Of a DNA stretch of 64,000 nt, positions 20,298 through 31,313 are shown in pieces (the stretch's first letter is position 1; every line of letters begins with the position of its first letter). Source of the DNA: Ustulina deusta. Taxonomy: Eukaryota > Ascomycota > Sordariomycetes > Xylariales > Xylariaceae. The DNA is taken from assembly GCA_023159155.1 (NCBI GenBank), contig JAJNNX010000023.1, positions 124,001-188,000 of the forward strand, in the 5' to 3' direction. The translations under genes and the position numbers were made by a program. The notes below the pieces were generated by a model. That model worked only from the letters and a program-made list of their open reading frames with translations, did no database searches and was not told where the DNA came from.

Positions 20298-21931
20298 TGA
20301 CGTACAACAATAGTGTCTGGATTTTTATCGGGCTGCGGTTCTTTTTTAACCGGGGCCGGTCTGTCGACCTCTATAACAGTCGAAAAGTCTGTTTGCTGGC
20401 TACCCTTGTTTTGTATTACCTCTTCCGCTCCGTTAGTCTTTTCGATCGCTGCTACTTTTTTTGCCTTGTTGTGGGCATGTGATCGCGCTCTAGCTCTAGC
20501 TAGCCGAATCTCTTTGAGCTGGTCTATGGTAGGCCTATGTATTTTTTCTCCCCTGATCTTAGGTCGGGCTGGGCATGTTTCCGAGGTGGCGGTGTGCGGG
20601 CCGCTGCAATTTATACACTTGGGGACAATCTTCTGACAAGTGCCCTCGTAAGTAGTACCGGCACAGTTCGGGCAGATCTCTTTTTTGCACTAGTAGTTCC
20701 TCCCGTAAAAGCCTAGGCAGCGTTTGCATTGGGTGATTTTCGGATTGCGGTGGGATCGCGAGAAGTTGATCGAATGGGCAAACAGCCTAAAGGGATTCGC
20801 GATTTCCTCCGTGAAGGCCACCATCCAGGTTGTTTCTATGTTGTTCTCTGAAGTGTTCTTAGATATAGCGCACTTTACCGGTTGTACCCCGGTCTGCGCT
20901 TCTGCTTTGTTGGCAACAATGCTTTCGTTGATGTTTATGGTCAGCCCTTCAGCGCTCATAACCTTTCTAGGACATTCTTTAACCTTGTAGTGGTACTACA
21001 CTATATGCTTCTCTATAGCTTTTGCCTTGAGAATGTTAAGTATTTCAGTTCGGTACGCCAAGAGTTTTCTCTGTGTGGCTACGTTGTTCGGATGGAGTAC
21101 AAATCCGGTGGCGCACCGTGTGACCTCTCGAAGCTCCTGGAGGTCAAGTCCTAGTTGTTTGGTGAGTGTCGACTTGATACCGTATGGTTCAAGCCTGGTG
21201 TTGTCCATGCGTACGAAGATACGACAGTCCTTGTTCGTTTTTCCCGTCAGAGAGAGGGTCCTAACCCTGCCGGGAGGCTTCTTAGGATTGTCAGCCGCTC
21301 GGTACCCATTGGTTGCCGTCGGTTGGCCGGCCTTGGAGGAGGCAGCAATTTGTGCGTAGGTTGTTTTTCCGGGGGTTTCTACTGTCCGGAGGTTTCCAGC
21401 CGTTCGCTGGCGCGATCCAGGGCTTTCTAGCTATTCGTTGAGGCAGCTTGCAAAGAAGGTACTAAACTCCTTTGCGTATGGGTACAGTTCCGTGCTGGCT
21501 TTTTGCAGCGTCTTGTTAATGGCGTCTGCATAGTTTTGGAACATCCTTATTTTTGCTTCGTATAACTTTCTGTCTTTGTCCAGTGCACGGGCAACCTGGT
21601 CATAGCAGTTTGTGGGAGCGGGCCTAACCTCTATATCTCGTGTCTGTTGGCCCAGGTCCGCTTGGCCATCAGTTCGCGGCCTTTTCAGTCCGTTAGTGTT
21701 GTTTGCATAGTCGGTTCCATGCTTACTACGCAGGGGCGAAGATTGAGGCAGATCTGCTGCGGTGACTAGCGACGGGCTATCCGCGACGTTTTCGAGCAGT
21801 ACCTGGCGTAGTCTGCTCGGGGTGACGAGGCCCGATACCTTCTTCGGGGCCCCGTTCATGAACGGTCCGTTCTCCGCAGCAAAAGCTGCGGGCGCCGGTG
21901 TGCCCGGCGCGTTGATCGGACCTGTATCCAT
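20294..21931 (-). pseudogene. LINE ORF1, copy 2
   Basis: It starts MDTGPINAPGTPAPAAFAAE (ATG at 21931), the native ORF1 N-terminus missing from copy 1. The frame is broken near 21431 (TAG after ASCLNE) and again near 20996 and 20690, where CGRTYR-like knuckle sequence has a stop. Zinc-knuckle motifs remain (CKRCLGFYGRNY, CPNC-like, CINCSGPHTATSETC). It ends DTIVVRQ-TAA, the TAA overlapping the former ORF2 start as ATAA, which corresponds to ATGA in copy 1. Confidence 0.85.
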
Positions 21932-22066
21932 TGGTCGATGCAAAATTTTGCATATGCCGACAGTCGATATATATGTACTTCTGTTACCTGCGTAAATTGT
22001 ATATGATTTAAAGTAGCGCCCTAACAATGGGACGCCAAGACAAAAAGTTGCAATGAAAGGTGCTTC

Positions 22067-22126
22067 GTGTCGGGTATGTGATGACTTCTTTTGCACGTTC
22101 ATTGACGTACAACAATAGTGTCTGGA
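22067..22126 (-). repeat. 60-bp duplicate of the ORF1/ORF2 junction at the LINE 5' end
   Basis: This matches 20262-20321 (the ORF1 stop/ORF2 start of the same element) with only four differences, all C here and T there on the plus strand. It sits directly upstream of the element's 5' UTR, in the same orientation. Here the ORF2 start is still ATG; in the body it is ATA. Confidence 0.85.
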
Positions 22127-22261
22127 AGGGGTTGAAGGATGTGTGAAGTATGTGCTGGTAGAAATAGAAGCCAGATCTTGTTGGTATAACAGTTGTCAGA
22201 ATAGAGGTTCTTGTCAGTAGATATCGCGACATGGGGGTGAGCTAAGTTAGCTCCAACTCCG

Positions 22262-23110
22262 AGGATCCACCACCTAAATTACTAGTATCCCCCCCCCAGG
22301 GGCAGAGCAGAATCTGCTCATCCACAATACACACACTTCTGAACCTCCAATCGAAATGGCTCGCTTGTTCTGACAACAGTTCCACATAAATTCTTCGGTT
22401 ATATGACTGCTGTGGCCATCGAGGACTAATAATCGCCATTGATCAGGGTTTGAAGGTTTAGAAAACGGGATAAACACCTCTTTTAGCCACTTTAAAGCGA
22501 TTTCGTGACTTGTCCAGCCGTTTGGAGACGTAGTGAAGGTCCAGTCAATAAAATCTTCTTCGTCGCGGTTAGAAAACCATTGTTGTTGGACGTCCTTGCT
22601 AGGGAAAATTGGCAAAGGAGGAAAAACGCGACCTCCAGCACTAATAGCCTCAACAACAGTAGTCCAGGTTCGTTTACCGGCGTCCTTATTAAAAGAAAGC
22701 TTTTTTAAAGCATCACCAAGGACTACTCCGTTATCCCCAACACCCTCCATAAGGCCCATCTCGTCTGTATTCCAGACGTGATCCTTTGGAATAGATCTAA
22801 CAGCCTCGCTGTCAAACCTATCAAAGAAGATGTGAATATTTTCGGCAGTGGCCGCTGTAGCACGCTTATAATCGATGTTACGGCTTTTCATAGACCTAAT
22901 CTCAGGGTGACGGTCTAGAAAACGGCGATGCCAGGTTTTCCCAAGCCTATCTTCGCCTCCAGACTGCTCAAGGAACTTTTGGGCATAGAGCTTAAAGCGA
23001 GTGAAGGGTGGTGCATAGCCTATTTCTCCTTGAGCAAGGATCCAATTCTATCCTTGAGTATGCCTACGATGAATGGCTGGAATGTTTGTCAAATATCCGC
23101 GTTTAAAACG
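22262..23110 (-). pseudogene. pogo-like transposase fragment (HTH C-term and DDE part)
   Basis: The frame 22891-22274 reads through NTDEMGLMEGVGDNG (first catalytic Asp), TTVVEAISAGGRVFPPLPIF, QQQWFSNRD, SPNGWTSHEIALKWL and LVLDGHSSHITEEF (second catalytic Asp), then degenerates at NCCQNK. Upstream to about 23110 the CENP-B-type part is readable with stops (LGKTWHRRFLDRHPEIRSMK). Both ends of the gene are missing. It resembles the split transposase at 24440-25633 and may be a sister copy. Confidence 0.8.
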
Positions 23111-23939
23111 CCTCCTTCCGTCTCCCTTGCATTCCCAGTATCTATCCCTTGATTACCATTATGTTTACCCTAAGATGCAGCATTCATGCGCAACTCCAAC
23201 ACGCAACCATCATAACTGTCAGTTTATACATGTTGTTTGGCTCGAGATGACTGCTCCTATCGACTGTAGACGAGTGTTGACACGTTCTGGTGGCCCCAAA
23301 GCAATCCCTAACCGAGGATTCGAACCGGGAAGCCCTCCACGACGGGATCCGCCATCCGGGGCTGATTGGCTTGAAGCATACGGGGCTCTTCGGCGCCGGG
23401 GTGCGTATACATTTATAACCACATAGCTGCTATAGTAATTTCCTCTTCTCGCTAATATTGAGCAGGGATAAACCCAACACCGACCGACGTGCGACGCTTC
23501 CTGAAAAGCCTGGGGCTACTCTAGCGGACAGCGAGGCTCTCGACCCGGCAATACGCCGCATGCGGCACGCTAGAAAGGCGACGCAGCACGAGAATTTTAG
23601 TCCACAGCTTGCAGCACCCTCGCATCTTGTATCCGTTACATCCATATCCACAAAATTCCCGCATACTTATAAAAACGGTACGAATGTCTTCTACAAATCG
23701 CAACCGACGTGGCGACGCGTACCTCTCTGTCCAAGGAGCCCGAAGCAAGCTTGATCTCTTCTCGGTTTCTGTTTGCTTGTATATCGAGTTTGACTTGAGC
23801 TATTTTCCAATATATATTGAGAGTGGGAATGTCCCGAACGAGCTTCCGTCACTTCAGCATATCGTATCCCGAACTGGCAAATGCAGCTGCGTTGACGATA
23901 TCCTACAACATGGGGACAACAAGTTCTACCTCCGCAAGA
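23111..23939. other. no supported gene
   Basis: Short frames on both strands, none recognised. GGATTCGAACC near 23318 resembles a reversed tRNA B box but has no supporting tRNA fold. Confidence 0.35.
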
Positions 23940-24362
23940 TCCCGTTTGATGGGCTGCATATACCTGCATCAGCCTTCCGCGTCAAACTCGTGCCAAAGAG
24001 TTAGACTTTGGCGTCGAATGGCAAGGTGGAAACGTTATCAGGATTATTGTAGTCAAAGTCATATATGAACTGAAGCATTGCCTTAACGACATTAATATCA
24101 ATTTCCTTGAGATCGATTCATTTGGCGCCTTTGCTCTCCTGGAGCAAGATAATTAGCAATACAGAACAGAAGTATTCACCACACAGAAAACCAAAATACT
24201 GAACCTCATTATATGAACCTTCCATGGGCCCTTGAATGCCTTGGCGAAAAACTCGGACGGCGCAGAAAGAACTAATGCGTGGACATTGAAGTCTTGGTCT
24301 CCACATTGTACAATAGCGTCTGTCATTGTTCCATCTACGAAGTAGCTAGAGTGGGGGGCCAC
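23940..24362 (-). pseudogene. BTB/POZ domain protein, broken
   Basis: Exon 1 on the minus strand reads GTMTDAIVQCGDQDFNVHAL, then VLSAPSEFFAKAFKGPWK, the first half of a BTB/POZ domain. A good intron (24218-24139, GTTCAT..GCTAAT..CTCCAG) joins it to ESKGAK-stop-IDLKEIDINVVKAMLQFIYDFDY and LPFDAKV-stop, the second half. BTB domains mediate dimerisation and often serve as Cullin-3 adaptors. The in-frame TGA (probably from CGA) and TAA (probably from TAC), and the lack of an ATG, show it is a pseudogene. No downstream domain is visible. Confidence 0.7.
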
Positions 24363-25351
24363 CTAATGGGACAGGTCAGAATAGCGGTCAACACCAACAC
24401 AACTAGGAATATAGGTCAAATTCTCTACGCCTAAGGGGTCTATTGGCTATCTTCCAATTGCCACTCGTTCAACATGCTTTCGAACGTAGCCTGTGATATT
24501 TTTTGGTGTTCTTTTTCGAATTGGCTTGCATGAGCTGCCTCCCACTTTAGGGCTTGTTCTTCCGTTTGAATTCTAGCTGTCTCGATTTGTTCGATATTAT
24601 AAAAGGTCTGTTGAGGGTCTTTTTTAACCCTTTTACGCCCTTGAGACTGCAGGCCTTCCTTTTCAGCCTTTAATTCGTTGATCTCTCGTTTAGCGTTAGC
24701 TAATTCTGTAGCTAGAAGGTCAATCCGTTTGCCTGCCTTTCGTACGAGGGCATTCGTATTGCCTGTAAACCTTTCTGAAGCTGTTTCAAGGCTAGAAAAC
24801 TGGTTGCATAGGTCCTTAGACCTTTTCGGAGTAACCCAGGCAATTTGGCTTGTAATAGGGTTGATCCGCCATAAGGCTTCTTCGGAAATAGGAGGCCTAT
24901 GGCTTACACCCATTATTTTCTCGTTTTCAAGAGGTCTTCTTCGATTAACAGGCCAAAGGCCTGATTTTCGAAACGCAGCCTTGATAATCTCAGGCCGTAG
25001 GGTCTTTTCGCGTGCTTTGGCGTACGCTGCTAAAAATCGACGCTTATACATGGGCGAAGAAGCCGAAAGGTGGCTAAAAGGGGCCATTTCCTCGCGGAAG
25101 TAATGTTTGAGTACAGAAAACACGCCCAAATCAGCCGGTTGGGCTACATGGGACCCATGGGAAGGTAAATAGATTATTTCCACTTTGTTGATCCAGGCTT
25201 CGTACATAAAATTGCCGTCCGTATGGGTAGTATGGCTGTCAAGAAATAAAACCCTCCATTGCCTAGGATTTTCGGGCTTCGTTTCTGGAAGGTAGACTTG
25301 TTTGAGCCAAAAATACGCTATTCGATTAGCCGTCTAGCCGTTCGTACTAAC

Positions 25352-25546
25352 TGTCAGATATAAGGGATATAATCTTATTCGGTATATTGACTGAAGGGGG
25401 TTCCAATGACGGACCCATGTCAGGATGACAGGGGTCCCCATACATTTCTGCCGACAGACGCGGTCACCACTACATGACACCTAGATCAACACATGGATCA
25501 ATACAACACATTCAACCCAATTGCATGCTATCGCTTATATCTGACA
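25352..25546. mobile_element. solo LTR, 195 bp (family 2), inserted in a transposase gene
   Basis: It starts TGTCAGATATAAG and ends CTTATATCTGACA, with a 5-bp target duplication CTAAC (25347-25351 and 25547-25551). A reverse-complement copy is at 53893-54089. It interrupts the pogo-like coding sequence, and removing it with one target copy restores the frame. TG..CA ends and a 5-bp duplication favour a solo LTR over a MITE. Confidence 0.88.
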
Positions 25547-25635
25547 CTAACTTCGTATTTCCAGCTTGGAAAATCCTTCGCGAACCACTGCCCTTGAAGA
25601 TTTTCGCCCGTAAAAATAACGGCTAGCGTGAGATA

Positions 25636-27476
25636 AGCAAAACCCCTGCATCGCGAACCCCTCCCATCGCGAACCACCCTCCGGCCACCTACGCGCACAA
25701 CTTCTGAAGCTATTTACACCACCAATACGTTGTTTTCGACGCTGTTTTCATTGTTTTCAAGCGTTTCTGACCTGAATAACGTCTTCTGTATCCGTATCCT
25801 CGCGTTCCGGAATGTCCACGTCAGCGGCTTCGTCCGCATATACAATTCTACGCCTTAATATGCGTTTCGTCTGCCGTACATGTGTCATACGATAAAAAGA
25901 CTCTCCGGGCGGTAATTTAACTACCTTCCGCTTGTTTTTAGCCTTCCTAGCGATCTGAGCCTCCAGTGTCTCGACCTTTGCCTCTAAAAACGCGATTTTC
26001 TCAGCCTTCAGATCAAGGGCCTTGCTAGCCTTCGCGGAGAACAGCCTTTGCGATGGATTATTGAAGGAAGGGTAGGACTTGGCTAGCTTTTTAGTAGTGG
26101 TCTGTAACAGTAACAGGTCGTTCTTCAACCGTAAGTGTTGGTACAGTTGTTCTTGCCACACCCTTCTTCTCAAGGACCACGTACTTCGAAGATAACGGGG
26201 CCTGGCGATCCCTTGGCCATATCCCAGCGGTTTGCCATACTTTTTTGATGGTTCTAGGCTTCAGAACACTATCGCGGGTCGCTTTATACGCCACTACCAT
26301 GTCTTCCTTCGAAGGCTTTACGCCAAGGCGGCCGGCGGGCGTGAACTGAAGCTCTTTTTTTAACTTTTTCTTCAACAAACCGAAAACTCCAACGTCCAAC
26401 GGCTATACAACGTAGCTGCAATGAGGTTCATAAAACAGAAGCCATATCTTGTTTGAAAGGCAGGTCCAAAGGAACTCGTCGTTCGTATAAGAGTCATGGC
26501 CATCACAGACCAACACACACCATATATTGCCGAAGCGGCTACGGATATGGGGGATAAACAGGTCCAATAGCCACTTAATTGCGATGGGATTGCTGGTCCA
26601 CGCATTGGGAGAGCAGTCAAATCGCCAGTCTTCGAACAGACCGCGGTTTTTATCCGGAAACCACTGCGCTTGAACTGTAGATCCCTTCCAAATCAGCAGC
26701 GGCGGCAAGGCTTCACCTCCAGCGCTAACACACTCAAGGGCCGTGATCCATTCACCTTTTTCGACTGCTTTCTTGAAAGTATGGCGCATCAAGGCATCAG
26801 AGATCACCCAGTGGTCCTCGCCAACACCTTGGCCCATACCCATCTCGTCCGCGTTGAAGAAGCGTTCTGGCGGGATATTTGCGATCTCCGGGACCTCGAG
26901 GCGGTCGAAAAAGAGGTTAATATTGACCGCTGTCGCGCCATTAACGCGCGTATAGTTAATAGAGGTCGATCTGGCTGATCTCACCGCTTCGTTTCGAGCC
27001 AAAAAACGCGTATACCACTCTTTGCCAAGGCTTCTATTGCCGCCAGAAGCGTTTAACATACGTTCGGCCATCAGCCTGAACTTAACGATCGAAGGTGCAA
27101 AGCCTAGCCTAGCCTGCCCTATGGCCCAGTTCGCTAATTGTCGTTCGCGATAGGCAGACAAGGCTTGAAGGTGTGCGTAGGTCTCTTTTCGGGTGGGAAC
27201 ACCGCGAAGGCGGCGGAGTATATACGATCTGTTCACATCCCACTCGCGCGCTGCTTGCCGGATTGGCATACCCAACTTGCAGGCGTGAACCGCAGCCGCT
27301 GCGCGTTGTTCTTCGGAAACTAAATGCATATTGATAAAGAGGAGTCAATTCTGAATAAAATGAGGGTAAAAAGAGATTCTGGGAGTCAGTTGCGGTCGCG
27401 TGATCAAGTAGCCTTTAATTAAGGTGGCTGGGGATAATAGCGCGTTTTCGGGGATTCGCGATGCAGGGGTTTTGCT
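25636..27476 (-). mobile_element. complete pogo/Fot1-like DNA transposon, 1841 bp
   Basis: It has terminal inverted repeats of about 26 bp: AGCAAAACCCCTGCATCGCG at 25636 and its inverse ending at 27476. TA target duplications lie on both sides (25634-25635, 27477-27478), the signature of the Tc1/mariner/pogo superfamily. Subterminal copies of ATCGCGAACC follow the left end. It contains one transposase gene on the minus strand. It sits inside an older pogo-like transposase relic. Confidence 0.92.
25757..27329 (-). pseudogene. pogo/Fot1-like transposase, one stop and one frameshift
   Basis: The frame from ATG 27329 (MHLVSEEQRAAAAVHACKLG) has a psq-type HTH (PIRQAAREWDVNRSYILRRL), a CENP-B-type domain (SLGKEWYTRFLARNEAVRSA) and the DDE core: NADEMGMGQGVGED, VLVCDGHDSYTNDEF, and PLDVGVFGLLKKKLK after the stop. 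A TAG at about 26401 replaces a Gln codon (CAG to TAG, RIP-type) between HCSYVV and PLDVG. A frameshift near 26100 separates this from the coiled-coil/basic C-terminus (SAKASKALDLKAEKIAFLEA, YRMTHVRQTKRILRRRIVYA) that ends at 25757. It is nearly complete, with all three catalytic Asp still encoded, so it is a young pseudogene. Confidence 0.88.
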
Positions 27477-27510
27477 TACCTGCCATCAGCTCCCTATTAA
27501 AATCTCCTGG

Positions 27511-28694
27511 GATTATAGCGAGGAGATGATTATGGATATGTTGGAAGGTATTCGACTGGCTTGTAGGAGTTGTAGTAGTAGCCCAGGTCGGTAGGACCGA
27601 AGTTATGTTTCCTAGGACTGCGGGCATTGAATCTAACATTTGGAAGTCCTTCGGTTTCAACAGAACTATGCTGCTCGTAGAAGACCTAACCATGTTGGTA
27701 GCAATCGCGGCTAGATCTGGGTAAGGGCTGACTAGTATAATGTTAGCCTAATGTGTGAATAATTGAGGCCAGTAGTATACAAACTTTTAGACTCAGTCAT
27801 GGCTAGGAACCGGAACCAAGGGAGATTATATAAACAAATGTTGGCATGTAAGGATGAGGGGGTGTAGACGCAGATTCCTTCAGGTGTCATTGGAGTTGGT
27901 GCTGCAAAACTATGAGCATTCTAAATCGGACGTCGGAAAGTTTGGAGGATAGTGATCACCTTGAAATTTATGCGGATACGCCTCATAGCCATATCGCGAG
28001 AGCGCCTTGCTTAACTTCACCGTCGATCCTCACCTCACTCTCTTTATTGTCTCGCTTTATTTTGGTAACCTTGAGTGCAACAACTTCCCAGTCTTCCTTC
28101 TTCTTATATTTTTGAAACCCCCACCTCTTGAACCGTCTCTCATACTGGGCTTTCCTAAGGTATTATTAGCGGAGATCGAGACGGAGACTTAGAGGGGGGG
28201 ATCTTACGTAGCATTGAACCCATATTTTGTCGACATTTCCTGCATCACACCGCCGGATCCTTGAAGCTTTCTATTCTCGGTAGGTACAGGAACCGAATAG
28301 CATCTTGGTGGGAATTCCAATCATCGTCGGTGAGGTCGGTGGGCATGATGAATTACGCACAGCACGAAGATAAGAAGCTTAGCAAGGAGTAAATACAGAT
28401 TTCGTTCACATGGACCTCTCGCGGGTGTGAAAAAGTATTTGTATCCGCGACCGGTCAGTAGGGCCGCAGCGAAACGATGGTGCGGCTGCATTTGCACCGC
28501 GCAATGATTGGCTGATACCAGAATCTGGCTCTTCACAAAATCTGTAACAATATGGCCGTGCTAACCTACACTCAGCCCCCCACTGTTCGGCACTAGCCCT
28601 ATTCGCCGTTCAAGAATCGCTTTGCCCCACATTGCCGCCCGTCTTCATGCATTTCGCTGCTACACATTACCCCGTGCAGACTCACTTAGCAGGA
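27511..28694. other. no supported gene
   Basis: Frames up to 92 codons are open on either strand (for example 27415-27693 minus), without recognisable motifs. Confidence 0.35.
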
Positions 28695-29076
28695 CCAGTC
28701 TGTATGCGAAATGCCCCACTATGTAAAGATACAAACTCTAGTATATAAACTATACCAAATTATAAGTATATCTACTTATTTTTCCTTTAAACTACTGTAA
28801 CAGCCATATTATACAATTAGACCAACCACCTTCAACACCTTCAATCTATCCAAATCCATCAATATTCCATTAATCCAAACCTCTCTTAGTAGCTATATAC
28901 ATATTCTCCGCTATTAGATCCATCACCAACCTCACTCGCGCCATCAGATTCATCAAAAACAGCTTGCAAGGCCTCTAGTATACTAACTAGGTATTGCAAT
29001 TATGAGGAACTACTTCTGTTTTAGTAGCAACCTAACCTATTAAGAGGTACTGATCTACATTTCGCATACAGACTGG
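28695..29076. repeat. MITE-like inverted repeat, 382 bp
   Basis: CCAGTCTGTATGCGAAATG at 28695-28713 is exactly inverted at 29058-29076. The interior is AT-rich and non-coding (TATATAAAC, CTTAAACT-type stretches). No clear target duplication is visible, so the class is open. Confidence 0.6.
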
Positions 29077-29140
29077 CCATTCGCTAATAGAAGACCCGCA
29101 CTTAGGGTCAGCGACTCGTGACACCCTGGTGTTCTTGAGG

Positions 29141-29183
29141 CTTATGTAATCCGCACGGGATCCCGTATCTGGATTGGGCGCCG
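29141..29183 (+). repeat. MULE-type terminal repeat (right-facing end)
   Basis: TAATCCGCACGGGATCCCGT followed by ATTGGGCGCCG matches the end at 607-674, with an internal deletion. The outer end faces right, so any element would lie to the left; no transposase is seen there. Confidence 0.5.
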
Positions 29184-30200
29184 CCTGAGAGGGATCTAAT
29201 TGCACGTGACACACACGTAAAATGGCAGGGTCACGATAGTATCCCTGAGGAGATTTCCTCCGATGCACATGAACAGTAAGAAAACATGAATGAATCCTAG
29301 GTTAGTGGTTCAGACGAAATCCCCTCCTGTACTCAACTACCAGAAATTGCATTCAAGAGCTCTAATGGTGCGCCGAGTTGCTCCACATGCCGTTCTCGTC
29401 CACAGTCGTGCAGTTGATTGGACTGTCGGGAAGCTCCAGCACGCCACCCTGCGTGAGACTGAGCCTCAATTTCAATATCCTCTATCAGTCGCGAGTACAT
29501 ACTACAGGAACCAAACAGACAGACAAGGAAATTTTGAATAGATTGCAATACATATTTCTAAAAAGAGCCTGGAACTAGTCCAGTCAGGAGGAAAGACATT
29601 ACCACGAGATTTTTAGCTATTAGATGAGCTCCTTGTTTTGCCAATGATTGCTTTGGTGTATTCATAGTGCATGAATAGGAAAGTCCAATAGAATCTCTTT
29701 CGCGAGCTGTAATTTTGTCATCATATTGTACTAGAAGTACCTCCGTTCTAATGAATTTAGACAAAAATTTCATAGTCCCTGTAATATGGGCTCTCGAGTG
29801 AAGTATGGCTCTAAGCATTCGTGTAGCTCCAGGTCAATGGTCAACATCTGGAGCACGGAGTGTATAATCGTAGCAAGTCGTAAAGGGTACCATAGGGAGA
29901 GAATATGTAACTCTTCCTACCCAGGTACTTCAGTATCTAAAGCATTGGCCAGTAAGTAAGCAGCCATTGAGGTACATTGAGGCAAACAATAGATCATTTC
30001 CTATTGTCTACGTGATCCTTGCAGTCAGGTGACTAAAACAAGCCTACCATTCATGTACTGCTTCTATCCGTTACTTGTCTGTGCAGTCATCGGCTAGGTA
30101 ATACCTATGGGTCGGTGATGTGGTGGGATACTGCTGCCACAATAAAGGGGCAGGGAAGGCGCGGGACAATGGCATGTCGCGGAATGTCTATTGCCTCCCT
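29184..30200. other. no supported gene
   Basis: I see only unrecognised short frames (29290-29578 plus, 29558-29818 minus). Confidence 0.35.
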
Positions 30201-30201
30201 G

Positions 30202-30221
30202 CCAATGGGATGGATATATAA
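30202..30221 (+). promoter_or_regulatory. CCAAT and TATA promoter candidate for gene A
   Basis: CCAAT (30202-30206) is followed by ATATATAA (30214-30221), then a pyrimidine-rich ATG-free stretch (TCCATCCTCC...) typical of fungal transcription starts. It lies about 1.1 kb upstream of the gene A ATG, with plausible leader introns between. Confidence 0.4.
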
Positions 30222-30239
30222 GAAATTCTCCATCCTCCA

Positions 30240-31313
30240 GCAACTCCGTCCTTTCCATCTCTTCTACATCAACATCTTCATTTCTGTCCCAGAATCACGC
30301 AACATCACCAACGCTCAGCAATACGTAGAGAACCTAACTGCCCGTCATATCGAGATTCTCAAAGTAAGGTAACTCCATCCTTTTGTATGCACAACTAACC
30401 CTCTTCCAATGATTCTCTGTTGCCTGCACTCTTTCTCGCCCTCATATTTCTCTCTAATACCTAGCCTGGCATTGACCCCCCCAGTGTGCAGATTCTGCCA
30501 CTTGCCCAACCGCTTTGTCCAGCCACAAGTCTATTTCTTCAGGTTCACTATCTGGCCATAATACCACCTGGCCTAGGATTCCCACAGTTCCAGTAATTAA
30601 GCCATTGTGACAGTCCCTTGTCACACTGGTGCTTGCTACCAAGCCCACCAATTTGTCTTGCACGCATGTTCTTCCATCCAGTCACATCCCCACTTTCCCT
30701 ACCCCGGCTTAGCAGTCCACCTCCTCCTTCCCAACCACATCAACGCCACACAATCACCCACACTCACATCTGCAGCTTGATTGAATTTAAATCAACAATC
30801 TGTTGACTTCTTCCCGTTGTAGGTTTCCAGCCTCCTTGCAATAGTGATCCCGACGGCACCAGTTACTTCCGGTCCCAATACGCAACTTCGCGGCTTGCAG
30901 GTTCCCACTTTGACTTTCACTGGTACCAAAGAAGAACAATGTAAGTATTTTCCCACAATTAGCACATAATTTCTGTCGTTTCTTGATTCCCTAGTAGGCC
31001 ATCTACCTACGGCCACACGCTATGTTCTATCTCTCAGTTATCGCCTTTCGAGATTCACGAGCCTCAACTCTCTGACACAACTTTTTCCTTATCTCCAAAC
31101 TTTCTTTTTCACCCACGCATGCACATGCACTTCACCAGTCCTACGAATGAAATAAAATCATCTACCTATACTCTTTTTCCTCCAACTTGACATCCTGTTG
31201 TTCAAGCAGGAACTTTGATTGAGAGCATCAACTGTCCTGTGAAGTTCAGCTCCCCGAGCTCCTCTCATTCGACCCCAGCTAATCTGACTGTTCAGCTTCA
31301 TCTGCGCATCACG
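30240..31313 (+). other. probable spliced 5' leader of gene A
   Basis: This interval has intron-like signals: a donor near 30366 (AAAGTAAGG), an acceptor near 30821 (GTTGTAG), a GTAAGT donor at about 30942 with a CCCTAG acceptor near 30994, and an acceptor at about 31209 (TTCAAGCAG). The segment 30822-30940 is open and could be leader exon or coding. The exact transcript needs RNA evidence. Confidence 0.35.

Larger units (their letters stand above)
18238..22126 (-). mobile_element. Tad-like LINE, copy 2, with reverse transcriptase deleted
   Basis: On the minus strand this holds, in order, a 60-bp extra segment (22067-22126), a 5' UTR, ORF1 (21931-20294), ORF2 (20297-18438), a 3' UTR and an (AAAT)n tail (18238-18258). 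It is about 3.8 kb against the ~5.6 kb expected, because about 1.86 kb covering the whole reverse transcriptase is missing. Stops such as TAG for Trp indicate RIP-like decay. The 3' UTR matches copy 1 but the tail repeat differs. Confidence 0.88.
24440..27510 (-). pseudogene. pogo-like transposase split by a solo LTR and a second pogo element
   Basis: The C-terminal part (25346-24440) reads QWRVLFLDSHTTHTDGNF, LPSHGSHVAQPADLGVFSVL (third catalytic Asp) and a coiled-coil tail. It continues upstream across the solo LTR at 25352-25546. Joining 25552 to 25346 with one CTAAC copy gives QWFAKDFPSWKYEVSTNG(stop)TANRIA in frame. It then continues across the pogo element at 25636-27476 to ADGRYLTLAVIFTGENLQGQ. 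Upstream of about 27500 homology fades. The TAG lies at a conserved Trp (NGW). The N-terminus and first catalytic Asp are not seen. Confidence 0.82.

Noticed and set aside
23245..23330. tRNA or SINE suggested by GGTTCGAATCC on the minus strand
   Set aside because: The T-arm does not pair properly, no acceptor stem or A box is found at the right distance.
25352..25546. MITE with TGTCAG inverted ends
   Set aside because: TG..CA ends plus exact 5-bp target duplications at two sites fit a solo LTR better.
27415..27693. LINE endonuclease fragment (IIPGDFNREL on the minus strand)
   Set aside because: Only a short GDFN match; part of it is better explained by the split pogo transposase reading ADGRYLTLAVIF across the insertion.
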